This document shows, piece by piece, positions 34,974 to 43,120 of a DNA stretch of 64,000 bases (position 1 is its first letter; the number at the start of each line of letters is the position of its first letter). This stretch comes from Bacillus sp. AFS015802 (GTDB lineage: Bacteria > Bacillota > Bacilli > Bacillales > Bacillaceae_B), in the NCBI RefSeq assembly GCF_002561455.1, contig NZ_NTUP01000066.1:1-64000 (forward strand). The letters run 5' to 3'. The notes below the pieces were generated by a model, which saw nothing but the letters and a program-made list of their open reading frames with translations, did no database searches and had not been told where the DNA came from. The translations under genes and the position numbers were made by a program.

Positions 34974-35816
34974 ATGCACATCAGGCCATTCCTTTTAATC
35001 AGTATTTTCATAGGAGCAGCGGCGATCCTGCCGATTCATACATATGCACAGGATAACAAAGCCCACGATCACGCTTCCGAGAAATCGGCTATACATACAG
35101 AAGAAGTGGATAAGGGGAAGAGGACGGAACACCCGGTTCCTGACTCGATTAAGCACGAAGATCAAGTGAGTCAAGTGAAGAATCCGGGTCCACCTAAGGA
35201 CATGCCGGAAAAAGCCAAGGCAGTAATTAAAGTCCGGCGTCCGGAAAAGGCGGAGCCCCCGGGTGTCCATCGAAGGGCCGAAGCTCAGAAAGATCAATCT
35301 GTTAAATCGGCAGCTACGGATAAAGGCACCGCAGAGACACGGGATGTGAAAGAAGCTGATTCCAATGGACAAACCGTGCCCAAAGAATCTGCTAAACCGC
35401 TTACCGTCGATATACCAAAGGCGAAACACTCCAGTCCAAAGCTTTCATATGCCGTCTCAAAAGCAGTGGAAGAAGAGGTGGAATCTCAACCTGTCAAGAA
35501 GAATCCGGTACCCACTCTTGATCAGAAACCAGTTGAAAAGCCAGTTGACCAGCCAACTCCCAAGAAGCAACGTCTCGATATCGAGGTCATCCACACCTCT
35601 CCCCATCGACATCATCCGTCTGGAGGAGAGAACCAAGAGTCTCCAGGCACGGGGTCAGGTGCGACAAGCTTCGTTGCCAATGGGGTTGATTGGGAAACAG
35701 GGTTGTACCTTGGCAACATTTATCATGCACGTGAGGATAGGCACTGGTATCAATGGATGAATGCCCCGCCTTCCCCACCACCGGAAAAAGCTCCTTTTCT
35801 TACCGTTTCATCATAA
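34974..35816 (+). CDS. Exported, disordered, charged protein of unknown function
   Basis: A 280-residue protein. A signal peptide (hydrophobic residues 5-22, IHTYAQ) precedes a long Lys/Glu/Pro-rich low-complexity region, and a more ordered terminus has NGVDWETGLYLGNIYHARED. AAGGAGGTGA precedes the ATG at 34974. It is directly upstream of a second exported charged protein, suggesting a cell-surface pair. No family recognised. Confidence 0.65.
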   Translation: MHIRPFLLISIFIGAAAILPIHTYAQDNKAHDHASEKSAIHTEEVDKGKRTEHPVPDSIKHEDQVSQVKNPGPPKDMPEKAKAVIKVRRPEKAEPPGVHRRAEAQKDQSVKSAATDKGTAETRDVKEADSNGQTVPKESAKPLTVDIPKAKHSSPKLSYAVSKAVEEEVESQPVKKNPVPTLDQKPVEKPVDQPTPKKQRLDIEVIHTSPHRHHPSGGENQESPGTGSGATSFVANGVDWETGLYLGNIYHAREDRHWYQWMNAPPSPPPEKAPFLTVSS

Positions 35817-35848
35817 AAATAACGATAATGAAGAGGAGAATAACGAAC

Positions 35849-37012
35849 ATGAAAAAATCAAACAAATGGATGAAATCAATGGTTGTCACGACGGCACTGT
35901 CATTTGGACTTATGTCTGGAGGTACGTTCGCTCAAGCTTCTGGAATGGACCAAGCAAAAGGGGAAGAAGTGAAGGCGGAACAAGCCGGCCACTCCCAAGA
36001 GGACCGTGAAAAAGAAACCCGTGTGAAATCCGAAACTCCTGTACAGTCGAAAGCGGCAGAGAATCAACAAAAGGCCGAGAAGCAAAAGGAAGAGCCTAAA
36101 AGAAATGAGCATGCCGGTGAAAAAGCCGAATCGGTAAAGCCTGACGCGAAGCCTAGTGAAGAAAAAAAGGCCGAAACAAAACAAAAGCCTGAAAACAGAA
36201 GAGTGAAATCACAGGCAAGTGAGCATGCAAGTGAAACAGCTGTCCAGCATGCAAACGGGAACTCAGCTGTTTTATCCCCTGCTCCTGCAGAAGGAACACC
36301 TGAACAGACGGAAGAGCCGGGTGAAGAATCCGAAGTGGTGACAGAATCCAATGAAGCAGAAGCAGAAGCGGACTATGTATACGGATCGGACTCTGCTTCA
36401 ACCGCGAACCCTGAAGGACAGGACTTTTATATTGGAAAGTTAGGGTATGGCAGCAAGGTGCAATTCGACACAACCACTGGCGGTGGCATTTACTTCAGCA
36501 GTGATAGGGCGGAGGAAGCCACGTATCTTTATGGGTACTGGTTCTTATCGGGCATGCAAATCGCACCTGACGGAATCTCTCCGATTGAATGGGGAGAAAA
36601 GCAGGCGGCACTTGCACTCGAAACCTATGAAGCTATGAAAAGTGTCTATGGCAGCAAAGTCAGACCGGTCATTTTCATTGATGTGGAGCCGGCGTACACC
36701 GGGATGGACAGCTATGACTATGCCAACAATCAATTGATTTACAGTGCATTTATTGATTATCTTACGAAGTATGGGGAAGGGATCAAACCTGGTACTTACT
36801 CATCTCCATGGAGCTGGGAAGTGTCCATGGGGGAATACTCTCCCAACACGCCTGGTGCATACTGGGTCGCCTACTACCCAATGGACATGCCAACAGACCT
36901 GACAACGGACAACTCGGAATGGCTTGAATTCCCAGGGACGGACGAACAGGCGGAAATCTGGCAGTACTACGGGGGACAAGACGACTATAATGTCGCTTGG
37001 ATGCTTCCTTAA
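35849..37012 (+). CDS. Exported protein with GH25/DUF1906-like domain
   Basis: A 387-residue protein. A signal peptide (residues 8-30, ending FAQAS) is followed by a Lys/Glu/Gln-rich disordered region of ~160 residues. A C-terminal domain of about 200 residues contains IFIDVEP, the DxE acid pair of GH25-like muramidases, and a QYYGGQDDYNVAW end. The enzyme may therefore cut peptidoglycan, or be a catalytically dead cell-wall binder. The ATG at 35849 has GAGGAG upstream; a longer frame is unsupported. It forms a surface pair with the preceding gene. Confidence 0.7.
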   Translation: MKKSNKWMKSMVVTTALSFGLMSGGTFAQASGMDQAKGEEVKAEQAGHSQEDREKETRVKSETPVQSKAAENQQKAEKQKEEPKRNEHAGEKAESVKPDAKPSEEKKAETKQKPENRRVKSQASEHASETAVQHANGNSAVLSPAPAEGTPEQTEEPGEESEVVTESNEAEAEADYVYGSDSASTANPEGQDFYIGKLGYGSKVQFDTTTGGGIYFSSDRAEEATYLYGYWFLSGMQIAPDGISPIEWGEKQAALALETYEAMKSVYGSKVRPVIFIDVEPAYTGMDSYDYANNQLIYSAFIDYLTKYGEGIKPGTYSSPWSWEVSMGEYSPNTPGAYWVAYYPMDMPTDLTTDNSEWLEFPGTDEQAEIWQYYGGQDDYNVAWMLP

Positions 37013-37038
37013 TCGATAAGGAACACGTTACAAATGGA

Positions 37039-37075
37039 GGAATGATCATCATGAGGATGGTCATTCCTTTTTTTA
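37039..37075 (+). terminator. Rho-independent terminator
   Basis: GGAATGATCATC and GATGGTCATTCC pair across a five-base loop, then seven T. Its stem is nearly the same as that at 5915-5948. Confidence 0.88.
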
Positions 37076-37137
37076 TTTGATAGGGCTGCAGGTATGGTAC
37101 GATGGTGTTATATGATTCTACAGAAGAAGGTGAGCAA

Positions 37138-38031
37138 GTGGACATCAGGCACTTGAAATATTTTATAGAAGTAACGAATTTCAAGAGTTTCACCCGTGCG
37201 GCGGATCACTTATTTGTCACCCAGCCGACGATCAGTAAAATGATCAGGAACCTGGAGGATGAGCTTGGGGTGGAGCTGTTCGACCGCTCCCGGAAGCAGC
37301 TTGTGCTGACGGATGCGGGGAGGGCCATCTTAAAGCAGGCCCAGACGATCGATAAGGCGTTCGAGAACGTCCAGCATGAGCTGGATGATCTGATAGGGTT
37401 GCAGCGTGGGCATATCCGCATCGGTTTGCCGCCGATCATGGATGCGGGTCAGTTCATTAAGGTGCTGGGGGAATTCCATGCCCTGTATCCGGGTATCACA
37501 TTCCAGCTGATCGAGAACGGGACGAAGCGGATCGAAGAGGATATCCTTGCTGATCAGCTGGATGTCGGGGTGGGGGTCCTGCCTGCTGCCGAAGAGGACT
37601 TCCATCATTTTTCGTTTATGAAAGAAGAACTGCGGATTGTCGTACCAAGGACGCATCGATTCTCTGGAAGAAAGCAGATCAAACTGGCAGAACTTGAGGA
37701 GGAACAGCTCATTCTCTTCAATAAAGACTTTGCCTTGAATGATCGGATTCGTGAGGCTTGTAAGGAAGCGGGATTTCTTCCGAAAGTGGTTTCTGAAAGC
37801 TCACAGTGGGACTTCATTGGGAAGATGATCGAAGCGGAACTTGGAATTTCAATCCTCCCCTTCAGCGTGTATGAGCAATTAAAGGAGGATCTGGTCGCGA
37901 TCCGGGTCGTAAAGCCGGTCATTGAATGGGACCTTGCCATCATTTGGCGTAAAAATCAATACTTATCGTATGCCACGAAAGAATGGCTGACCTTTACCCA
38001 AGAACGATTAATGGGGAGCATTTCCGACTGA
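37138..38031 (+). CDS. LysR-family transcriptional regulator
   Basis: A 297-residue LysR regulator. The winged helix-turn-helix is at the N-terminus (FTRAADHLFVTQPTISKMIRNLEDELG), followed by the effector domain with GHIRIGLPP near residue 90. The start is a GTG at 37138 with AGAAGGTGAG upstream. It resembles the CidR/YwbI group, but no cid-like operon is adjacent. Its target is unknown. Confidence 0.87.
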   Translation: MDIRHLKYFIEVTNFKSFTRAADHLFVTQPTISKMIRNLEDELGVELFDRSRKQLVLTDAGRAILKQAQTIDKAFENVQHELDDLIGLQRGHIRIGLPPIMDAGQFIKVLGEFHALYPGITFQLIENGTKRIEEDILADQLDVGVGVLPAAEEDFHHFSFMKEELRIVVPRTHRFSGRKQIKLAELEEEQLILFNKDFALNDRIREACKEAGFLPKVVSESSQWDFIGKMIEAELGISILPFSVYEQLKEDLVAIRVVKPVIEWDLAIIWRKNQYLSYATKEWLTFTQERLMGSISD

Positions 38032-38049
38032 GGAATGCTCTTTTTTTTT
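38016..38049 (+). terminator. Rho-independent terminator of the LysR gene
   Basis: GAGCATTTCC pairs with GGAATGCTC (one bulge) and is followed by nine T; the stem begins inside the coding sequence. Confidence 0.82.
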
Positions 38050-38221
38050 GCCCTGATTTAGGAAAAATGGGGATTGATACCATCACATTGTAAGCCGTTG
38101 CATAGACAGTGTCTATGGTGATGATGAGGAACATTCATTTCACTTATCGTCACGACGGGCGTACACTTTGGGTATCAAACGTTTGAAATACCATTTACAA
38201 AACAGAAGGGACTTGTTCTGC

Positions 38222-38758
38222 ATGCCAAACAAGAAGCATCCGAAAGAAAGTCTGGTCGTCAGCACCGACCAGGTCATGATCAATGATTTAAATAACTACA
38301 ATACCCTGTTCGGCGGGGTGTTGATGAAGAAGCTTGATAACAATGCGACCTTGTCTGCGAGACGTCATGCACGGGTGAAGGAATGCGTGACGGCATCAAC
38401 CGATTCCATCGACTTCCTGTATCCGATCCATCAAAGTGACTCCGTTTGCGTCGAATCCTTCGTGTCATATGTCGGAAATAAATCGATGGAGATCTTCTGT
38501 AAAGTGATTGCCGAAGATATGATCACGGGGGAAAGACGAATGGCAGCGACCGCTTTCCTAACCTTCGTCGCACTCGATGAAAATAAAAATCCCGTCAAGG
38601 TGGCGGAAATCGTACCGGAAACGGAAGAAGAGAGATTCCTGTTCGAATCAGGAAAAGAACGTGCGGAAAGAAGAAGGGTCCGCCGCAAGCAGAGCAAGAT
38701 CCTGAATGACATCATCGGACTCGAAAAACCTTGGAACATGGGAGGGGAAGCATCATGA
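38222..38758 (+). CDS. Acyl-CoA thioesterase, hotdog fold (YkhA/YciA-like)
   Basis: A 178-residue hotdog-fold thioesterase. The signature NDLNNYNTLFGGVLMKKLDN contains the active-site Asn and Gly-Gly, and the VESFVSYVGNKSMEIFCKV strand is conserved. It hydrolyses acyl-CoA. The ATG at 38222 follows AGAAGGG at a long spacing. It overlaps the next gene by ATGA. Confidence 0.87.
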   Translation: MPNKKHPKESLVVSTDQVMINDLNNYNTLFGGVLMKKLDNNATLSARRHARVKECVTASTDSIDFLYPIHQSDSVCVESFVSYVGNKSMEIFCKVIAEDMITGERRMAATAFLTFVALDENKNPVKVAEIVPETEEERFLFESGKERAERRRVRRKQSKILNDIIGLEKPWNMGGEAS

Positions 38759-39129
38759 CCACAATGGTAGCAGGAATGAACGAACTGCACGAAGCAAAAA
38801 AAGACGTAGAAGCACTGAAACAGGACTACCCTGAACTGAATGAGCAGCTCATCCACGTCACCAGCCTGACACGCCAACTGCAGTTGAAGTACGGATACAT
38901 GGGGTCACTGTTGCGGGACAAGGAGCTACCGGATTACGAACCGCAGTTTGTCCGGGATTCGATCCTCTCACTCTATCAGGAAGAGGTCAGGAAGCTGAAA
39001 GATCATCCCAATATCGTACAGCTGAAAGACATCATGAAAAAGCACAGACAAATCAGCGACTCGAAATTATTCTTATTGATCCTTGGCGCGAAGCCGGAAC
39101 TGCTGCAGGGATCCACGATTATAAAGTAA
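38755..39129 (+). CDS. Helical protein coupled to the thioesterase
   Basis: A 124-residue, mostly helical soluble protein (LHEAKKDVEALKQDYPELNEQL; EEVRKLKDHPNIVQLKDIMKK). GGGAGGGGAAGC precedes the ATG, which overlaps the thioesterase stop codon. No family recognised. Co-translation suggests a joint role. Confidence 0.6.
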   Translation: MTTMVAGMNELHEAKKDVEALKQDYPELNEQLIHVTSLTRQLQLKYGYMGSLLRDKELPDYEPQFVRDSILSLYQEEVRKLKDHPNIVQLKDIMKKHRQISDSKLFLLILGAKPELLQGSTIIK

Positions 39130-39139
39130 TGGAGAGTGG

Positions 39140-39168
39140 AGCCGGAAGAGGGGAGTCTTCCGGCTTTT
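39140..39168 (+). terminator. Rho-independent terminator
   Basis: AGCCGGAAGA and TCTTCCGGCT are perfect arms, followed by TTTT. Confidence 0.82.
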
Positions 39169-39183
39169 ATATTTAGTAGAAAC

Positions 39184-39235
39184 GTATTTTGAGGAAGTGG
39201 CACGAGTTTTCGTGAAAGTGGCCCAAGTTGGGGGC
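39184..39235. repeat. Tandem ~20-base direct repeat resembling an IS21-type end
   Basis: Two imperfect copies of (G)AAAGTGGC..AAGTT-type sequence lie in tandem (GTGGCACGAGTTTTCG and GTGGCCCAAGTTGGGG). Such short tandem repeats resemble the multiple terminal sites of IS21-family insertion sequences. No transposase is present. The interval 39170-39330 otherwise shows no gene. Identification is tentative. Confidence 0.35.
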
Positions 39236-39329
39236 TGCCGAGATTAAATAGATCACTAGTCGATAGCCAAGAGCGGGACGGTGGAGATGTTCTAAAAGCT
39301 GAACATCACTCTAAAAGAATAGATATACG

Positions 39330-39357
39330 GGCTTACCTATTGCGGGTAAGCTTTTTT
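39330..39357 (+). terminator. Orphan hairpin terminator
   Basis: GCTTACC and GGTAAGC pair and are followed by six T, yet no gene is visible upstream on this strand after 39168. Confidence 0.65.
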
Positions 39358-39435
39358 GTACCAAAAAAGATTGAGAAAGATTCCATTGTTTGAAATAATT
39401 AGAAAAAAGCGAAGGACTCTTGAGGAGGTGCATGG

Positions 39436-39876
39436 ATGAAAGCAGACATCATTCCCTTCGACTCGCAGTATGCCGAAGAAACCGTGACCATGTGGCGGAA
39501 AAGCAAAGAACAGGCCATTGGTCAAAGGGAAATACACAGCGTGGAAAGCCATCTTTATTTCTTAAACCATATCCTTCCTAAACAATGTCAAATCGATTTA
39601 GCACTGGTGGACGGAAAAGTGGCCGGAATGGCGGCATATAATGAAACGGAAATCAGTCAGCTATACATTCACGTTGATTATCAGGGACTCGGGATCGGTC
39701 AAATGCTTCTGGATAAAGCGAAGGCGAACTCCAGTGGGCGCTTGACCCTTTACACCTTTGAAGTGAATCGGAATGCTCAGAGATTTTATGAAAAGAACGG
39801 ATTTGTGGTGATCGGCAGGGGTCACGAGAATGAGGAGAACCTGCCGGATATTCAATATGAATGGAGAATGACATGA
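39436..39876 (+). CDS. GNAT family N-acetyltransferase
   Basis: A 146-residue acetyltransferase with the loop VDYQGLGIGQMLLDKAKA and the C-terminal VNRNAQRFYEKNGFVVIG. It is a compact single-domain enzyme of the small-molecule type. TGAGGAGGTGC precedes the ATG. Substrate unknown. Confidence 0.85.
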   Translation: MKADIIPFDSQYAEETVTMWRKSKEQAIGQREIHSVESHLYFLNHILPKQCQIDLALVDGKVAGMAAYNETEISQLYIHVDYQGLGIGQMLLDKAKANSSGRLTLYTFEVNRNAQRFYEKNGFVVIGRGHENEENLPDIQYEWRMT

Positions 39877-39938
39877 GAAAATACTTGGGTCTCCTATCGA
39901 TATTTATTATTAGCGGGTTGATGGGATCGGGGTTTTAG
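39873..39938 (+). CDS. Possible 21-residue hydrophobic peptide coupled to GNAT
   Basis: ATGA overlap with the GNAT stop codon opens a frame reading MRKYLGLLSIFIISGLMG and ending GF. It may be a real leader-like peptide or a decayed gene start. Confidence 0.25.
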   Translation: MRKYLGLLSIFIISGLMGSGF

Positions 39939-39968
39939 GATGATCTTTCATAAAGGGGGACACCACAA

Positions 39969-40145
39969 ATGAATGAAAAGCAGAAGCGGATTCAAGAGCT
40001 TTATCGGAAGAAAAAACAGGAAGCTTCTTCTCATATAGCCTGGACGTTAGTCTTGATGCTCTGTGTGATTCCGGTGCTGATTCTACTTGTCACGAGCGCT
40101 TTATTCGATTTGGGGTTTCAGTTGCCGGAGTTCTTTGGAAGGTAG
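39969..40145 (+). CDS. Small membrane protein, 58 residues
   Basis: The frame starts with a charged amphipathic stretch (NEKQKRIQELYRKKKQEA) and then a single transmembrane helix (AWTLVLMLCVIPVLILLVTS). AAAGGGGGAC precedes the ATG. Positive-charged juxtamembrane architecture resembles stress-inducible small membrane proteins. Not recognised. Confidence 0.6.
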   Translation: MNEKQKRIQELYRKKKQEASSHIAWTLVLMLCVIPVLILLVTSALFDLGFQLPEFFGR

Positions 40146-40285
40146 GAGGTGTAAGCAATTAAATCGGGACCTGCCAATCCCGAACGTCCGCCTTGTGATG
40201 ATTGAGTATCGGCATTTTGGCATGACTGATCACGAAACGGTTGAAATCGAATAGGAATCTTTCATTTTTCAAGACGATGGTTGTG

Positions 40286-40317
40286 TAAAGAGGACTTTGT
40301 GGAAAGTCCTCTTTTAT
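40286..40317. terminator. Bidirectional terminator after the MFS gene
   Basis: AGAGGACTTT and AAAGTCCTCT form a perfect 10-bp stem around four bases, with T/A-rich flanks on both sides. It overlaps the stop of the minus-strand MFS gene. The 140 bp before it hold no convincing gene. Confidence 0.78.
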
Positions 40318-41507
40318 GTGGACCGCACTACTTCCCTTTTTCCCAACAGTATCGATATCCCAATCGACACAACAGATAGAATAACGATCATCCACACCAC
40401 ACCCGGCCAGTTCCACTGATGATAGAAGCTCCCGCTGACCGTCCCGCCGACGCTTGATCCGGCGTAGTAGGCGGATAAGTAGAGGGCAGAAGCCTGAGCC
40501 TTGTCGTGAACGGCGATGCGTCCGACCCAGCTGCTCGCAATCGAGTGGCCGGCGAAGAATCCGTATGTGAAGACGGCAATCCCGATGATTTTCACCCAAA
40601 GATTCGGGTGTAGGGTCGTTATGACGCCTGCCAACATGATGACAAGCGACAGGGGCAGGATTTTCTTTTTTCCATATTGATCGGCGAGCATGCCCATCCA
40701 CGTCGAGCTGAAAGTGCCGACGATATAGACGATGAAGATAAAGCCGACGACGGTCTGGCTGAGGGAGTAAGGCGGTGCGATCAGCTCGAATCCGATGTAA
40801 TTGTAGAGTGAGACGAAGCCGCCCATCAATAGGAATCCGATGGTGAAGAGAGACGTCAGTCCCGGCACGTTGAATTGGCTGAACAGGGATCCGGCCAATG
40901 ATTTCAGCTTGAATGTCTGGGGTTTGAAATGAGCAGACGGAGGGAGGAGCATCAGGAAGATGATGGTTGAAAGCAAACTGATTACCCCTATCCCCATCAA
41001 GGCGATATGCCAGCTGAAATAGTCGGTGAGGACGCCGCTGATGATCCGTCCTGACATTCCACCGATGGAGTTTCCGCTGATATACAACCCCATGGCCATG
41101 CCTAGACTCTTCGCTTCAATTTCCTCACCCAGATACGCCATGGCGACGGCGGGGAGTCCGGCAAGGGTAATCCCCTGCAGGATCCGGCCGGCGACAAGCA
41201 TATGAAAACCCGAGGCAAAGCCCGTACAAATGGCCAGGATGGAAGAGGCAAGTAATGAAAAGGTCATCACAGACTTCCTTCCATATACATCGGATAGGGA
41301 ACCGGCGATAAGCAGACTGATCGCGAGGGCAATGGTGGTGGAGGACTGGCTTAAGCTTGACGCAGCAGGTGACAGGTCGAATTCATTTGCGATCTCCGGG
41401 AGTAACGGCTGCGTACCCCACAGGATCGCAAATGTGCTGAAGCCCCCTGCAAAAAGAGCCAGATTAGCATGTTTGAAGGCTGATGTTCCCCGCTTGATGT
41501 ATTCCAT
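40314..41507 (-). CDS. MFS transporter (YnfM-like)
   Basis: A 397-residue major facilitator with twelve predicted helices. The motif A-like loop between helices 2 and 3 is GSLSDVYGRKSVM, and the symmetric one is GMLADQYGKKKIL in the second half. The extended form resembles YnfM-type predicted efflux proteins. AAAAGGAG precedes the ATG. Substrate unknown; no resistance role is shown. Confidence 0.87.
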   Translation of the reverse strand: MEYIKRGTSAFKHANLALFAGGFSTFAILWGTQPLLPEIANEFDLSPAASSLSQSSTTIALAISLLIAGSLSDVYGRKSVMTFSLLASSILAICTGFASGFHMLVAGRILQGITLAGLPAVAMAYLGEEIEAKSLGMAMGLYISGNSIGGMSGRIISGVLTDYFSWHIALMGIGVISLLSTIIFLMLLPPSAHFKPQTFKLKSLAGSLFSQFNVPGLTSLFTIGFLLMGGFVSLYNYIGFELIAPPYSLSQTVVGFIFIVYIVGTFSSTWMGMLADQYGKKKILPLSLVIMLAGVITTLHPNLWVKIIGIAVFTYGFFAGHSIASSWVGRIAVHDKAQASALYLSAYYAGSSVGGTVSGSFYHQWNWPGVVWMIVILSVVSIGISILLGKREVVRST

Positions 41508-41640
41508 GTAGCAAGACTCCTTTTCCTTTTCTTAGGGTATTTCCTTCATCATACACCTCTTCAGTAGGGACTTCTATCAAGACGTGTTACTCCTCTTTGG
41601 TATAAATTAAATTACAGAAATGTTAAAAACCCCCAAAACT

Positions 41641-41666
41641 GTTTATTCATTTTCTCACGAGGTATA
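41641..41666 (+). promoter_or_regulatory. Sigma-B-like general-stress promoter
   Basis: GTTTAT and GGTATA with a 14-base spacer match the B. subtilis sigma-B pattern (GTTTAA, 12-15, GGGTAT). It lies 58 bases before the first KGG-protein start; GsiB, a related protein, is sigma-B dependent in B. subtilis. Confidence 0.7.
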
Positions 41667-41723
41667 TAACCAATGTACAAGCGTACAACATCATTTTTAC
41701 TAAACTTAAGGAGGATTTTAATT

Positions 41724-42002
41724 ATGGCAAACAGTAACAACAACAGCAATAACAACAACAGCAACAACGGAAACAAAATGAGTTACGAGGAAGCTGGTCG
41801 CAAAGGCGGCGAACAAACAGCGAAGAACCATGACAAGGAATTCTACCAAGAGATTGGTGAAAAAGGTGGGGAAGCCACTTCAGATAATCATGATAAGAAA
41901 TTTTATCAGGAAATCGGAGCAAAAGGCGGAAGTCAATCAAGCAACTCAAGCAACAGCAACTCGGGCAACTCAAACAACTCGAACAACTCAAACAATAACT
42001 AA
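41724..42002 (+). CDS. KGG-repeat general stress protein, copy 1
   Basis: A 92-residue hydrophilic protein. An Asn/Ser-rich N-terminus is followed by three ~20-residue KGG repeats (the second reads KNHDKEFYQEIGEKGGEA), then an Asn/Ser-rich tail. This is the GsiB/YciG pattern of desiccation- and salt-responsive hydrophilins. AAGGAGG precedes the ATG. The sigma-B-like promoter upstream fits. Protective rather than enzymatic role is inferred. Confidence 0.85.
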   Translation: MANSNNNSNNNNSNNGNKMSYEEAGRKGGEQTAKNHDKEFYQEIGEKGGEATSDNHDKKFYQEIGAKGGSQSSNSSNSNSGNSNNSNNSNNN

Positions 42003-42062
42003 AATCAAAGCCCCTGACGATTTTGTATACATTGAATAGTAATCTTAAGGAGGATTTTATTT

Positions 42063-42356
42063 ATGGCAAACAACAACAATAATAACAATAGTGGTAATAA
42101 TAACAGCAATAACAACAAAATGAGCTACGAAGAAGCCGGCCGTAAAGGCGGGGAACAAACAGCGAAGAACCACGACAAGGAATTCTATCAGGAGATCGGT
42201 GAAAAAGGCGGAGAAGCCACTTCAGAGAATCACGATAAGAAATTTTATCAGGAAATCGGAGCGAAGGGCGGTCAGTCCAGCAATTCGGGCGGCTCAAACA
42301 GCTCAAACAGTTCAAACAATTCCAACCGCTCAAACAGCTCGAACAACAATAACTAG
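42063..42356 (+). CDS. KGG-repeat general stress protein, copy 2
   Basis: A 97-residue paralog of the preceding gene, with near-identical KGG repeats and a longer Asn/Ser tail. Both genes share TTAAGGAGGATTTTA before the ATG, so the leader was duplicated with the gene. Sixty bases separate the two genes. No clear second promoter is seen, so they are probably co-transcribed from 41641. A terminator follows. Confidence 0.85.
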   Translation: MANNNNNNNSGNNNSNNNKMSYEEAGRKGGEQTAKNHDKEFYQEIGEKGGEATSENHDKKFYQEIGAKGGQSSNSGGSNSSNSSNNSNRSNSSNNNN

Positions 42357-42382
42357 AACCGGATGCTTCCGGAAACGAAATA

Positions 42383-42417
42383 AGACCTGTCGATCAATCG
42401 GCGACGGGTCTTTTTTT
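42383..42417 (+). terminator. Rho-independent terminator of the KGG pair
   Basis: AGACCTGTCG and CGACGGGTCT (one mismatch) with seven T. Confidence 0.85.
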
Positions 42418-42436
42418 GTGGAATTATATGCTTTTT

Positions 42437-42676
42437 TTACCTGGCAAGGCTTTTCAAGTCGTCTATTAACGATTCCAACCTGGCTAAAGCGGACGGTAAA
42501 TCCTTATAGGTTTCCACGGAGTTATGTTGTGTGATGACAAATACTTTGGCTTCATGGGAATAAGAAACCTTCAAGAGGTCAGTATCATGTTCAGAAAATG
42601 AATGGGTAATGTCACATTCGGAATAGGTTTCAAGTGTTTCAAGAATGGTGTACAGCTCATTATTTTCTGACATCAT
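42437..42676 (-). CDS. Hypothetical soluble protein, 79 residues
   Basis: A short, acidic, probably alpha/beta protein: LYTILETLETYSECDI, a DLLKVSYSHEAKVFVITQ strand pair and a terminal helix (LPSALARLESLIDDL). AAAGGAGATG precedes two adjacent ATG codons. Function unknown. Confidence 0.65.
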   Translation of the reverse strand: MMSENNELYTILETLETYSECDITHSFSEHDTDLLKVSYSHEAKVFVITQHNSVETYKDLPSALARLESLIDDLKSLAR

Positions 42677-42851
42677 CTACATCTCCTTTCAAAAAAGGAA
42701 GGTTTTTTGTCTGATTTTGGATTATTTTAACATGAACGAAAGAGAGGTGTAAGGGAGAAAAGTCGTGTTTTTTCATAGAAGTTGATCGTGAAATCGAGTG
42801 CGGGATGAATTGAAAAAGGGAGCGTGTCCGCTCCCTGGTTGGTGTTCCGCT

Positions 42852-43118
42852 CTATTTTAGAAGAAATAAATATAGAAAAGTCAGCCCTCCGACAAGGAGC
42901 CCGCTCGATAAAGAGAGCCATTTCCATTTTCTCAGGGGTGCTCCCGTTTTCATCAATAGCATCATCTGCAGACTGATGGATAAGAAGGCAAGGGACAAGA
43001 GTATGAGGATGAGTGTTGAACGGTCAAGCTGTTTCTTGCTGTATTCAACGAGTAAATAGCCCCCGATGGCAGACCCGATCACGACAATATAAAGGAAGAA
43101 GAATGCAGCTTTTTTCAT
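42852..43118 (-). CDS. Small membrane protein in the oxidase operon (CtaF position)
   Basis: An 88-residue protein with three hydrophobic helices and basic loops. It occupies the place of ctaF (subunit IV) directly after ctaE, but I see no clear sequence match to CtaF; it is shorter than the ~110 residues of that family. The ATG at 43118 follows GGTGGGATAG and starts two bases past the ctaE stop. A stabilising subunit of the oxidase is the most likely role. Confidence 0.6.
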   Translation of the reverse strand: MKKAAFFFLYIVVIGSAIGGYLLVEYSKKQLDRSTLILILLSLAFLSISLQMMLLMKTGAPLRKWKWLSLSSGLLVGGLTFLYLFLLK

Positions 43119-43120
43119 CC

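Noticed and set aside
36064..36473. Long minus-strand frames opposite the disordered exported protein
   Set aside because: They arise from the biased codons of the Lys/Glu-rich region; no start signals.
40159..40313. Gene-like minus frame ending DWQVPI beyond the MFS gene
   Set aside because: It overlaps the MFS gene out of frame and lacks a start; the last ~40 residues look coding-like but cannot be assigned.
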